Assembly (NCBI RefSeq): GCF_001953975.1
Contig: NZ_MBEJ01000022.1
Location: 62,001-126,000 of the forward strand
Direction of reading: 5' to 3'
Length of the DNA: 64,000 nucleotides
Source: Mycobacterium sp. NS-7484
Lineage (GTDB): Bacteria > Actinomycetota > Actinomycetes > Mycobacteriales > Mycobacteriaceae
Part shown: piece after piece, positions 56,268-64,000 of the stretch
How positions within the stretch are numbered: position 1 is the first letter of the stretch
Layout of the letters: each line of letters begins with the position of its first letter
Translations under genes and position numbers: made by a program
The notes under the pieces: generated by a model
Told to the model about the DNA's origin: nothing
Databases searched by the model: none
Seen by the model: the letters and a program-made list of their open reading frames with translations, nothing else

Positions 56268-57422
56268 GTGACTTCCATCGGTCTGGGAATGCCTGCGCCT
56301 CCGGCGCCGGTCCTGGCACCCCGTCGCAAGACCCGTCAGCTGATGGTCGGCAACGTCGGCATCGGCAGCGAGCATCCCATTGCGGTGCAGTCGATGTGCA
56401 CCACCAAGACCCATGACGTCAACGCGACGCTGCAGCAGATCGCGGAACTGACGGCGTCGGGATGCGACATCGTGCGGGTGGCCTGCCCCCGGCAGGAGGA
56501 TGCCGATGCGCTCGCCGAGATCGCTCGGCACAGCCAGATCCCGGTCATCGCCGACATCCACTTCCAGCCCAAGTACATCTTCGCCGCGATCGACGCCGGC
56601 TGCGCGGCCGTGCGCGTCAACCCGGGCAACATCAAGGAGTTTGACGGCCGGGTCAAGGAGGTGGCCAAGGCTGCAGGTGATGCGGGCATCCCGATCCGCA
56701 TCGGCGTCAACGCCGGCTCGCTGGATCCGCGGTTGATGAAGAAGTACGGCAAGGCCACGCCCGAGGCGTTGGTCGAGTCGGCGCTGTGGGAGGCGTCGTT
56801 GTTCGAGGAACACGGCTTCGGTGACATCAAGATCAGCGTCAAGCACAACGACCCGGTGATCATGGTCGAGGCCTACACGCAGTTGGCCGCCCAGTGCGAC
56901 TACCCGCTGCACCTCGGGGTGACCGAGGCCGGGCCGGCGTTCCAGGGCACCATCAAGTCCGCGGTGGCCTTCGGCGCGTTGTTGTCCAAGGGCATCGGCG
57001 ACACCATCCGGGTGTCGTTGTCGGCGCCGCCGGCCGAAGAGGTCAAGGTCGGCAACCAGATCCTGGAGTCGCTGAACCTGCGTCCGCGCGGCCTGGAAAT
57101 CGTGTCGTGTCCGTCCTGCGGACGGGCCCAGGTCGACGTCTACACGCTGGCCAACGCGGTCAGCGCGGGGCTGGACGGGCTCGATGTCCCGCTGCGCGTG
57201 GCAGTGATGGGTTGCGTGGTCAACGGCCCGGGCGAGGCGCGCGAGGCTGATCTCGGGGTTGCCTCCGGCAACGGCAAGGGCCAGATCTTCGTCAAGGGTG
57301 AGGTGATCAAGACCGTCCCGGAAGCACAGATCGTCGAGACTCTGATCGAAGAGGCCATGCGGTTGGCCGAAGAGTCGGGTTCAGATGATGCAAGCGGTTC
57401 GCCAGTGGTGACCGTAAGCTGA
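56268..57422 (+). CDS. ispG: 4-hydroxy-3-methylbut-2-en-1-yl diphosphate synthase
   Basis: 384 aa, GTG start after TAGGAGA. TIM barrel with [12 protein letters not shown] and INPGN-like RVNPGNIK; [4Fe-4S] ligands in SCPSCGR and [14 protein letters not shown]. Penultimate step of the MEP pathway. Third gene of dxr-rip1-ispG, 8 bases after rip1. Confidence 0.97.
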   Translation: MTSIGLGMPAPPAPVLAPRRKTRQLMVGNVGIGSEHPIAVQSMCTTKTHDVNATLQQIAELTASGCDIVRVACPRQEDADALAEIARHSQIPVIADIHFQPKYIFAAIDAGCAAVRVNPGNIKEFDGRVKEVAKAAGDAGIPIRIGVNAGSLDPRLMKKYGKATPEALVESALWEASLFEEHGFGDIKISVKHNDPVIMVEAYTQLAAQCDYPLHLGVTEAGPAFQGTIKSAVAFGALLSKGIGDTIRVSLSAPPAEEVKVGNQILESLNLRPRGLEIVSCPSCGRAQVDVYTLANAVSAGLDGLDVPLRVAVMGCVVNGPGEAREADLGVASGNGKGQIFVKGEVIKTVPEAQIVETLIEEAMRLAEESGSDDASGSPVVTVS

Positions 57423-57478
57423 TAGCGACCCTGTGAGCGGGGTCACCCCAGCCTCGGCTTGAGCAGAGAGAATTGTCC

Positions 57479-58333
57479 ATGTCGGCTCCGCCACTGTTCC
57501 GCCTCGTCGACGAGCGTCGAGTTTCCGTGGTGCGAGACGCCACCCCCTGTCTGCAGGTGTTCGACGAGGACCCGGTGGGTTCGTGCATGGTGGCTGCGCG
57601 GGTGGCCGAGTTCGGTGTCGAGCACGGCGCCATCGGCGGCGAGCTGTGGACCCGACGCGGCGTCACCGAATCCCTGTGTTACGCCGGGCCCAATTTGATC
57701 CCGCTGCGCGGTGACGCCGACGACCTGAAGGCGTTCTCGGACAAGGCGATGAGCACCGCCCGACGCTGTTCGTCGCTGGTGGGCCGGGCCGAGCTCGTGA
57801 TGCCGATGTGGCGTCGACTGGAATCGGTGTGGGGCCCCGCGCGCGACGTCCGTGAGCAACAGCCGCTGATGGCACTGGACACGGTGCCGCACTGCGCGAT
57901 CGATCCCGCAGTCCGGCCGGTGCGAATGGACGAACTCGACGCGTATCTGGTGGCCGCGGTCGACATGTTCATCGGCGAGGTGGGCGTCGATCCGAGGCTG
58001 GGGGACGGCGGCCGTGGCTACCGCCGCCGGATCGCCGGGCTGATCGCCGCGGGACGGGCATGGGCCCGGTTCGAGCGGGGCGAGGTGGTGTTCAAGGCCG
58101 AGGTCGGGTCCCAGTCGCCGGCCGTCGGTCAGATCCAGGGGGTCTGGGTGCACCCGGAGTGGCGGGGTCACGGACTGGGCACGGCGGGAACGGCGGCGTT
58201 GGCGGCGGCGGTGGTGGCCTCGGGCCGGATCGCGAGCCTGTACGTCAACAGCTACAACACCGTCGCCCGCGCGACCTACGCGCGCATCGGGTTCGAACAG
58301 GTCGGCACCTTCGCCACGGTGTTGCTGGACTGA
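57479..58333 (+). CDS. GNAT-family N-acetyltransferase
   Basis: 284 aa. The N-terminal half (LVDERRVSVVRDATPCLQVF, given in part; GGELWTRRGVTESLCYAGPNLIPL) matches the DUF4081-type domain found before GNAT domains in actinobacteria. The C-terminal GNAT domain has QIQGVWVHPEWRGHGLGTAG (acetyl-CoA loop) and LYVNSYNTVARATYARIGF. Position matches Rv2867c. Substrate unknown. An in-frame TTG lies at 57473; ATG at 57479 is preferred. Confidence 0.9.
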   Translation: MSAPPLFRLVDERRVSVVRDATPCLQVFDEDPVGSCMVAARVAEFGVEHGAIGGELWTRRGVTESLCYAGPNLIPLRGDADDLKAFSDKAMSTARRCSSLVGRAELVMPMWRRLESVWGPARDVREQQPLMALDTVPHCAIDPAVRPVRMDELDAYLVAAVDMFIGEVGVDPRLGDGGRGYRRRIAGLIAAGRAWARFERGEVVFKAEVGSQSPAVGQIQGVWVHPEWRGHGLGTAGTAALAAAVVASGRIASLYVNSYNTVARATYARIGFEQVGTFATVLLD

Positions 58334-58430
58334 AGCGGGTCCCCATTGCTAGCAGTCGCCGGCTTTCCGCTTGGGCGCAAATGGTGAGGTAATCTCGCGA
58401 CCAGGGTGTTTCGCCAGTTGGGGGATTGAC

Positions 58431-58706
58431 GTGGCAAACGAATTGGAAGTCGATGCGAGTGGTCTGCGTGTAGCAGCGGGCAGCAGTGAACTCACTGCCA
58501 CGGCGCTGAGTGGGGTTGGGGCAGGCGGGCCGTCGTCGTCACATCCCAGCGCGGCCGGAGTGGCTGCGGTCAATGCGGCGCTGGCCGCGACGCAGGGGCG
58601 CCAGTCGACGCGGATAACCGGGCAAGCCGAGGATCTTTCCGTCAGTAGTGCCCGTTACGACAGCACTGACTCCGACGGTCGTGATGCCATCACGGTGACC
58701 GTGTGA
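58431..58706 (+). CDS. EspC-like type VII secretion target protein
   Basis: 91 aa, GTG start after GGGGGA. Helical N-terminus LEVDASGLRVAAG, a Ser/Gly-rich turn, a second helix, and near the end the Y-x3-D export motif (YDSTD) used by type VII (ESX) substrates. It overlaps the large toxin gene by 4 bases (GTGA). Such small partners form a helical-hairpin pair with the toxin's N-terminal domain for secretion. Confidence 0.8.
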   Translation: MANELEVDASGLRVAAGSSELTATALSGVGAGGPSSSHPSAAGVAAVNAALAATQGRQSTRITGQAEDLSVSSARYDSTDSDGRDAITVTV

Positions 58707-60619
58707 GCCCAGCGGGCTCCGGTGACGGTCCGGGGTTGACCCGCTCGGAGATCGAGAACTGGGATACCTCCTACCTGGACACCGCGGCGACGACGTGGCG
58801 CGTGGCAGCCTCGCAGTCTGAGGACGCGTTCGCTCAGCACCGCCAGAACATCGCCTCACCCGGCGGGACGACCTGGGCAGGTGACGCAAAAGATGCGGCT
58901 CTGGAGCGGGCGACCGGAGATGTGGTGGTTGTTGGCCGCCAGGGCGGGGTGTTGCGAGAGGCCGCCGACATCGCTGAGACCGGCCGCCATGACATCAGCA
59001 TGGCCCGGTCTGAGGCGGTCGCCGCGATCAGTGCCGCCGAGAGCGATGGGTTCAGTGTTGCCGACGACCTGTCGGTGACCGACACCAGGCGGGTCGACGT
59101 CTTCTCCATGCGCGCCCGGCAGAATTCGCTCAACGAGCATGCCGAGGACATCCGCTGGTACGCCGAGCGCCTTGCTCAGACCGATTCGTTCGTCGGTGAA
59201 CGCCTGCAGGCCAAAGCGGCTGAGCTGGATGGGATCAGATTCGACGGCGAAGCTGAAGGCCGCGATAACGGTGAGGGCAGGGTTCGGCTGGTAGACAACA
59301 AGATCCAGCATGACGCTGAGGAGAAGGGCGAACCAGGCGAGAAGAAGCCAGCGGTCCCCGGGCAGGCGCCGGGTCAGATCGGCCCGTTCGCGGTGCCCAA
59401 ATCCGTTGAGGACGCGGCGAAGAAGCCAGAAGGCGAAGTGCCGGCGGACAGCAAAAATTCCGACCCAACCGGGTTGGGGGACCTGTTGGGCGCCAACGAT
59501 TCACCGGAGGGTAAGCCGCGAGAGGCTGAGCAGGGCAAGCCCGGTGACGAGAAGCACCCCGGTCTACCGCCTGCGCTGAGCCGGCTGCCAGCGGCGCCGG
59601 ACAAGGCGACGATCGATCAGCAACGTGCGCGGGTGGAGGCGGCCCGTCAGCACCTCGCAGCGGCCGAAGCCAAGGCGAATGCTGCCTTCGGGCACGGCTA
59701 TGTGCACGGGGCCGGGTCGGGTCCAAGCCCCGACGAGACCAAGTCGCTGACCCAGGCGGTATTCGATGCCCGCCGTGAGCTAACGGTACAGACTGATGCG
59801 CTGCGGGATCTCAACGCAGCTGCGGCGACTCACGGCGGGCCCACCGTCCCAGTGCCGCCGCTACCGGAAAACGCTGACAAACAAGCGTTTCCGCCGCCGC
59901 CCAGCATTTCAGACACGCTCGCCGACGCCAATCACCAGCTCAGTGAAAACACCTTCGGCCTGATACCTGACGTGGCCAAGGACATCGACACGTTCAACAA
60001 CTGGGGTCAGGCTTCTGGAGAAGACAAAGCCCAAGCCATTCTCGACTCCGCAGGGATGCTCCCCCTCCCGTTCGGTAAGCCTCTTGCTGAAGGGCTCGAA
60101 CATGGCCTCGACATCATTTCTGGCGCCCGCCATCTCGACGATGTCCCAACACCTCACGTAGACACGCCGGTTGCGCCGCATACCCACGACGACGTCCCGA
60201 GCGGCGGACATCACACACCGGACACGCCAGTGGCTCCAGATACCGACGCTCCGAGTGCTGGCCACACTGATTTGGACCCAGGCAGCACTGGTTCGCCTGG
60301 AGACGGCCCCGGGATATCACATCCGCAACCAGAGGCAATCGTCGGACCTGGGAACGAATCGCTTCCTGTCGTACCTCCTGGTGCCACGGGGACCGTCGCC
60401 GATAATGGCAAGGGAATGGTTTATGAGATTCCAGCCGGTACCGAAGGGTTGGATTCAAGAGTGGCCCGCGTCCGCGTCATGGATCCGACTACAACAGGCG
60501 ACTATCAGTATCCCGGTGGGTACGTGTCGTACGAGAACAGCGCGGGCCAGGCGGTTAACCCCGTGACCGGTAGGACGATCAGTCGCTCGGACCCATATTG
60601 GCACATACCGTTAGGTTAG
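58703..60619 (+). CDS. Type VII-secreted polymorphic toxin (predicted)
   Basis: 638 aa, GTG start. N-terminal helical domain (about residues 1-190) with a W-x-G turn (TTWAGDAKDAA) like WXG100/LXG carriers; a charged Pro/Glu/Lys linker (about 190-300); more helix; a Pro/Asp/His-rich linker (about 475-555); then a compact C-terminal domain of about 70 residues (KGMVYEIPAG, RVRVMDP, YPGGYVSYENSAGQAVNP, SDPYWHIP). This long carrier-linker-tip layout with small genes behind it is that of secreted polymorphic toxins. The activity of the tip is unknown. No ESX core genes in the window. Confidence 0.8.
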   Translation: MSPAGSGDGPGLTRSEIENWDTSYLDTAATTWRVAASQSEDAFAQHRQNIASPGGTTWAGDAKDAALERATGDVVVVGRQGGVLREAADIAETGRHDISMARSEAVAAISAAESDGFSVADDLSVTDTRRVDVFSMRARQNSLNEHAEDIRWYAERLAQTDSFVGERLQAKAAELDGIRFDGEAEGRDNGEGRVRLVDNKIQHDAEEKGEPGEKKPAVPGQAPGQIGPFAVPKSVEDAAKKPEGEVPADSKNSDPTGLGDLLGANDSPEGKPREAEQGKPGDEKHPGLPPALSRLPAAPDKATIDQQRARVEAARQHLAAAEAKANAAFGHGYVHGAGSGPSPDETKSLTQAVFDARRELTVQTDALRDLNAAAATHGGPTVPVPPLPENADKQAFPPPPSISDTLADANHQLSENTFGLIPDVAKDIDTFNNWGQASGEDKAQAILDSAGMLPLPFGKPLAEGLEHGLDIISGARHLDDVPTPHVDTPVAPHTHDDVPSGGHHTPDTPVAPDTDAPSAGHTDLDPGSTGSPGDGPGISHPQPEAIVGPGNESLPVVPPGATGTVADNGKGMVYEIPAGTEGLDSRVARVRVMDPTTTGDYQYPGGYVSYENSAGQAVNPVTGRTISRSDPYWHIPLG

Positions 60620-60629
60620 GATTAAAATC

Positions 60630-61139
60630 ATGCCCACGTTGGACAATTTGTACTTCTCCGGACCGACCGAGATGTGTGATAGTAACGCTGCTGCAGTGGA
60701 TCCGTTCGAAGACGACTGCCTGCTCGAAGCTCAAATTCTCGAAATTCGGTATGACGGCATCCGATCGGTTCTGGGGATTATCCTCGAGATGCGTCTCGCC
60801 GAACGGATCACAGAGGCAAGTACCGGATTGATCGTCGCTTCGGGCATCAGCAATTATTCTTGGAAGCAGATCGACCGGCGTAACATGCGAACGGCGTGGA
60901 CGGTTATTGGTTCATCGGCAAGTCGTACATCGGCAGGTATTGCTGTTGAGTTGATAACGTCGCCTAGTGCCGCGTTGACGTTTACCGCCGACGCCGCGGC
61001 ATTTTATTCGCTGCAGATTGAAAATTTGGAAACTGCGGCACCCCCAGATTACGTCGAGCAGGATATTTCGGTGATACGCGAGGGAATCGCTAATTGGAGT
61101 TCAGACGCAAAAGTGGTCTACGTAGTGCATTGTAGGTAA
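60630..61139 (+). CDS. Predicted immunity protein (toxin partner)
   Basis: 169 aa, starting 10 bases after the toxin stop. Not recognised by family. The codon use and base composition are visibly poorer in GC than the neighbours (e.g. ATTAAAATC before the start). Contains DDCLLEAQILEIRYDGIRS and FTADAAAFYSLQIENLE. First gene after the toxin is the usual place for its cognate immunity gene; the function is inferred from that. Confidence 0.65.
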   Translation: MPTLDNLYFSGPTEMCDSNAAAVDPFEDDCLLEAQILEIRYDGIRSVLGIILEMRLAERITEASTGLIVASGISNYSWKQIDRRNMRTAWTVIGSSASRTSAGIAVELITSPSAALTFTADAAAFYSLQIENLETAAPPDYVEQDISVIREGIANWSSDAKVVYVVHCR

Positions 61140-61251
61140 CTGCTGGAGGGTTGGTCGCGCGGAAATTGGGGCCGGACGCATGGCCAGGTTTGAGGAGTCA
61201 GCGAGGAGATCACCGCAGTGGACAACCAGGTAGCCGACTCCTGGCGCGGCG

Positions 61252-61704
61252 ATGAGCGGGCCGGCATGGGCAGGACGCCCTCTGCGACTGCCCGCACCAC
61301 CTACGCCTGAGCACGCCGCCGAACTGGCGCAACGTGCTGCGGACGCCGCGCTCAACGTCTCCGGTGTCGAACTCGACTACACGCCGGACTCACTCAGTTT
61401 GGTGGACGGCATCTTGGAGGGTTTTCGTGAGCCAGGCTCAGACGCGGTCGCCGAGACCATCTTTGTCTTCGGCTGCTACATCGGTGAGGTGCTGGTTCGC
61501 AACGCCGGTTACGAATGGGTCGATACCCCGACCGAAATCGCACGCAACCTGGGTCCGCTCACCGTGTGCCGTACATCCACCGCAACGCACGCGAATCCGA
61601 TCGGCAAAGCCTTCAAGCGGGTGAACAATGGGGATATAGACGACGTCGCCTACTTTTACAGGTTGTTCGCCGCTGACACCGAGTCTGTGCAATACGGAAA
61701 CTGA
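61252..61704 (+). CDS. Immunity-like small protein
   Basis: 150 aa. PPTPEHAAELAQRAADAA, VELDYTPDSLSLVDGILEGF and VFGCYIGEVLVRNAGYEWV resemble small actinobacterial proteins often found behind secreted toxins (pattern from memory). Ribosome site weak. The 112 bases before it hold nothing clear; another frame there (GTG at 61218) stays open for 30 codons with a WRGDERAG start, which might be a remnant. Confidence 0.65.
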   Translation: MSGPAWAGRPLRLPAPPTPEHAAELAQRAADAALNVSGVELDYTPDSLSLVDGILEGFREPGSDAVAETIFVFGCYIGEVLVRNAGYEWVDTPTEIARNLGPLTVCRTSTATHANPIGKAFKRVNNGDIDDVAYFYRLFAADTESVQYGN

Positions 61705-61756
61705 ACCCGACCGACAGAGAATTCGGGAACGGTATTTCGATGTCACGAAAGTGAAA

Positions 61757-62050
61757 ATGAATTCAGATCTGATCAGTGAAGCGATAATTCTGAGTATATC
61801 CGGCTCCGCGATACCACGGGTCGACCGTGAGAAACTTATGGACCGCTACGGGCCGAAGGACGGGAGTGTCATAGCAGATCAAATTCTGGAGATTGTTAAA
61901 GAAGCCGTTGCGATGCCGCTCGAATGGGGAAACAAGCCCCTCGCTCAAGGTGTCAACGACATCATGGTCAGATTCGGCGGGCTTCACCCCGAGTTGTCGC
62001 CACAAGCCCTCAGGGAAATCGGTCGATGCGTCGGCTGGCAACTTCGGTAA
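61757..62050 (+). CDS. Immunity-like small protein
   Basis: 97 aa. SEAIILSISGSAIPRVDREKL and VNDIMVRFGGLHPELSPQAL, not recognised by name. Low GC for this genome. GTG at 61751 is an alternative start. Its place in a row of short unrelated genes after the toxin suggests an immunity gene kept from another toxin. Confidence 0.6.
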   Translation: MNSDLISEAIILSISGSAIPRVDREKLMDRYGPKDGSVIADQILEIVKEAVAMPLEWGNKPLAQGVNDIMVRFGGLHPELSPQALREIGRCVGWQLR

Positions 62051-62147
62051 CTCGCTGCAGTCGCGCATATCTGGATATCGACGGGCGCATGGATACTAGA
62101 TCGCGAGCGACGGTCGGTCGCTCACGCCCCAAAGGCTGGAGATTGGC

Positions 62148-62558
62148 GTGAAAGTACTTCTAGAATTTGTCGTCCGCTATCTGCAGGTGCTTTACCTGAA
62201 CCCCGTGTATCGGTTCACCGAGTCACGTTCTCGCGGTCTCGCCGACATCGATGCCTCGATCACGCTGTCCGGTGAGTCACCGCGCTGGGATATCACGAAC
62301 AATCGTGGGCTGATCGACATTATTCTGACTCCACTCCGATACCGGAACGAGGGCAACCACTTCTGGCTTTCACTGCTGCGTCAATACCTCGAGGGCGGAG
62401 ACGACACCACCCAGGGGTCAGCCGTCGAGTTGGCAGCATGGATGACCGTGAACTTGGCTCGCATCGAGCAGCTGTTTACAGACCCGGTAACCGCTCCGCG
62501 TGTCTGCGAGGAGCTAGTTCAATTGCGGCTTGAGAATGCGCGGAAGAACTGGGGATGA
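62148..62558 (+). CDS. Immunity-like small protein
   Basis: 136 aa, GTG start after GGAG. VRYLQVLYLNPVYRFTES, SPRWDITNNRGLIDIILTPL and VCEELVQLRLENARKNW. No family recognised. Last of the low-GC row. Function inferred only from position. Confidence 0.6.
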   Translation: MKVLLEFVVRYLQVLYLNPVYRFTESRSRGLADIDASITLSGESPRWDITNNRGLIDIILTPLRYRNEGNHFWLSLLRQYLEGGDDTTQGSAVELAAWMTVNLARIEQLFTDPVTAPRVCEELVQLRLENARKNWG

Positions 62559-62611
62559 CCGACGCAAAGCCGCAAAATGGCGAATCTTGATCGAAAAGTA
62601 GAGGGAGGGTG

Positions 62612-62932
62612 ATGCTTGAGTACATCCTCGCTGCCCAAGGGGGCGGCGCGTCGTGGACCGGACCCGCGGTCCGAGCGGCGGTGTTCACGGCCGTGGGTGT
62701 GGCGCTGATTGTCGTCGGTGTTCGTCGTCGCATCGCCCGCATCCGCTGGAACCGTGAAGACGACCGTCGGCTGCTGCATCCGGACGGGTCGGCGCGATCC
62801 GACGTACACCGCACATCAAATCCGCATTCGGGCGGGACCTGGATGACTGTCGCCGGTGCGGTGCTAGCAATCCTGGGGCTGCTGCACATCCTCGACCTCG
62901 TCGCGACCCTGCACGTGGCCGGAATGATCTGA
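62612..62932 (+). CDS. Small membrane protein
   Basis: 106 aa with two membrane segments (about residues 19-37 and 75-95) and a basic charged loop between (RRRIARIRWNREDDRR). GAGGGAGG lies 4 bases before the ATG; GTG at 62609 is possible. Not recognised; typical genome composition returns here. May be an immunity protein for a membrane-acting toxin or unrelated. Confidence 0.65.
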   Translation: MLEYILAAQGGGASWTGPAVRAAVFTAVGVALIVVGVRRRIARIRWNREDDRRLLHPDGSARSDVHRTSNPHSGGTWMTVAGAVLAILGLLHILDLVATLHVAGMI

Positions 62933-63050
62933 CTCGGCGATCAGAGATCAGATGCCGCAACTTTGCAGCGGGTCACCGACGGGCGCAAGATCTCACCACT
63001 GTCTCGATTTGGTCTCGGTGCGCCTCCGACGAAACCGGCGTCCGCGTTCC

Positions 63051-63056
63051 TAACAT
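63051..63056 (+). promoter_or_regulatory. Candidate -10 of the penicillin-binding lipoprotein gene
   Basis: TAACAT, 8 bases before the ATG at 63065; fits TANNNT and a leaderless transcript. The -35 is weak. Confidence 0.5.
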
Positions 63057-63064
63057 CAGCCTCA

Positions 63065-64000
63065 ATGGCAACTCAAACATCATCAGTCACACGGACCGCA
63101 ACGCTGTTGACGGTCGTCGCGGTGATCGGTGGGACGGCACTCAGCGCCTGCACCCCCCGACCCGACGGACCCGAACCCGCTGCGGAGCAGTTCTTTGCCG
63201 AATTGGCGACTGGTGACACCGAGGCGGCCGCGGCGTTGTCCGACCGGCCCGACGATGCCAAGACCGCTCTCGACGAAGCGTGGAATGGCCTGCAGGCCAC
63301 CCGACTCGACGCCCAGATCTTGGGCTCCAAGTACGCCGGCGACACCGGCAGCATCACCTACCGCTACACCTGGCACCTGCCCAAGGACCGCACCTGGACC
63401 TACGACGGCCAACTCAACATGGTCCGTGACGAAGGACAGTGGGAAGTGCGCTGGAGCGCCACCGGACTGCACCCGAGGTTGGGGGAGCACCAGACGTTCG
63501 CGCTGCGCGCCGATGCCCCGCGGCGAGCCCGGGTCAACGAGCGTGGCGGTACCGACGTGCTGGTGCCCGGCTACGTCTACCACTACGCCCTGAATGCCAA
63601 AGCGGCCGGCGCCGCGCTGATGCCGACCGCCCGCGCGGTGGCCGATGCGCTACGTCCGTTCGATCCGGCGCTGGGCAATCCGCAGTTGCTCGCCGAACAG
63701 GCCAGCGCGTCGGCTCAGCCGATGAGCCTGATCACGCTGAATCAGGCCGACAACGACCGGATCTCCGCCGCCATCGGCAGGCTCGACGGCGTCGTCATCA
63801 CCCCGCAACCCGAAATGTTGCCCACCGACCCGGATTTCGCCCCGGCCATCGTCAACGAGGTCAAGAAGTCGGTGGCCGACGAGCTGGACGGCCAGCCGGG
63901 CTGGCGGGTGGTCACCGTCAACCAGAACGGTGTCGACGTCGACGTGCTCAACGAGGTACCGGGAGAACCCGCGCCGTCGATCACCATCAGCCTGGACCGC
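63065..64000 (+). CDS. Penicillin-binding lipoprotein, N-terminal part
   Basis: 312 codons are present and the frame is open at the window end. Signal peptide with lipobox LSAC (Cys29). Next comes an NTF2-like domain as in MecA/PBP2a-type transpeptidases (EPAAEQFFAELATGD, YRYTWHLPKDRTWTY), then the start of the dimerisation domain (NERGGTDVLVPGYVYHYALN). The SxxK active site lies beyond the edge. Matches the position of Rv2864c. Cross-links peptidoglycan at the outer membrane face. Confidence 0.9.
   Translation, partial: MATQTSSVTRTATLLTVVAVIGGTALSACTPRPDGPEPAAEQFFAELATGDTEAAAALSDRPDDAKTALDEAWNGLQATRLDAQILGSKYAGDTGSITYRYTWHLPKDRTWTYDGQLNMVRDEGQWEVRWSATGLHPRLGEHQTFALRADAPRRARVNERGGTDVLVPGYVYHYALNAKAAGAALMPTARAVADALRPFDPALGNPQLLAEQASASAQPMSLITLNQADNDRISAAIGRLDGVVITPQPEMLPTDPDFAPAIVNEVKKSVADELDGQPGWRVVTVNQNGVDVDVLNEVPGEPAPSITISLDR

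Noticed and set aside
54532-56319. 595-codon open frame on the minus strand opposite dxr and rip1
   Set aside because: Composition is typical of antisense GC-rich frames, and both plus-strand genes are certain.

Overview
The window is high-GC actinobacterial chromosome, almost certainly from a fast-growing Mycobacterium (Mycolicibacterium). From memory, the gene order yifB-dprA-viuB-xerC ... rpsB-tsf-amiC-marR ... pyrH-frr-cdsA-rlmN ... DUF2631 ... dxr-rip1-ispG-GNAT ... penicillin-binding lipoprotein follows M. tuberculosis Rv2897c to Rv2864c, read in the opposite direction. The proteins rpsB, pyrH, xerC, rip1 and ispG look typically mycobacterial. GTG starts, ATGA/GTGA/TGATG stop-start overlaps and apparently leaderless starts are common.

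Layout. 1-9.1 kb: yifB (3' end) and dprA, a three-gene nitrile hydratase/thiocyanate hydrolase-like operon (beta, alpha, accessory), viuB, a lactate 2-monooxygenase-like flavoenzyme, a DUF5995-like gene, xerC, an alpha/beta hydrolase and an M23 peptidase. 9.1-21.8 kb: rpsB-tsf with a clear terminator, an LLM oxidoreductase, amiC, a YgiB/YgiC/DUF350-like operon, glycerate kinase, a MarR regulator divergent from a methyltransferase, then pyrH-frr-cdsA-rlmN. 21.9-49.7 kb: a catabolic island with three cytochromes P450, an aldehyde dehydrogenase, an alcohol dehydrogenase, an SDR, a Baeyer-Villiger monooxygenase, an esterase, an HpcH/HpaI aldolase, a CaiB-type CoA-transferase, an SMP-30 lactonase, thioesterases, an FMN 2-hydroxyacid enzyme and two paralogous TetR regulators. 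49.7-57.4 kb: DUF2631, an LLM enzyme, two membrane proteins of unknown function and dxr-rip1-ispG. 57.5-64 kb: a GNAT enzyme, a type VII secretion toxin locus with a row of small immunity-like genes, and the start of a penicillin-binding lipoprotein.

The most interesting observation is a shared regulatory element. Six intergenic regions of the catabolic island (23814, 25696, 29704, 34628, 38491 and 48134) carry the same interrupted dyad, TTTACA (or TTGACA), exactly 14 bases, then TGTCAC or TGTAAA, usually with flanking AGC/GCT. Five of the six lie between divergent genes. Together they precede every metabolic transcription unit of the island, including those that encode both TetR proteins. 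I infer one autoregulated regulon. The enzyme set suggests oxidation of a cyclic or terpenoid compound: P450 hydroxylation, alcohol to ketone, Baeyer-Villiger lactone formation, hydrolysis, aldehyde oxidation, CoA activation and aldol cleavage. The substrate cannot be read from the sequence.

Other points of note are a MarR operator lying inside the promoter of an adjacent methyltransferase, a toxin-immunity locus at the position where I recall M. tuberculosis carrying relFG, and two copies of a long inverted repeat that runs into the ends of convergent genes.
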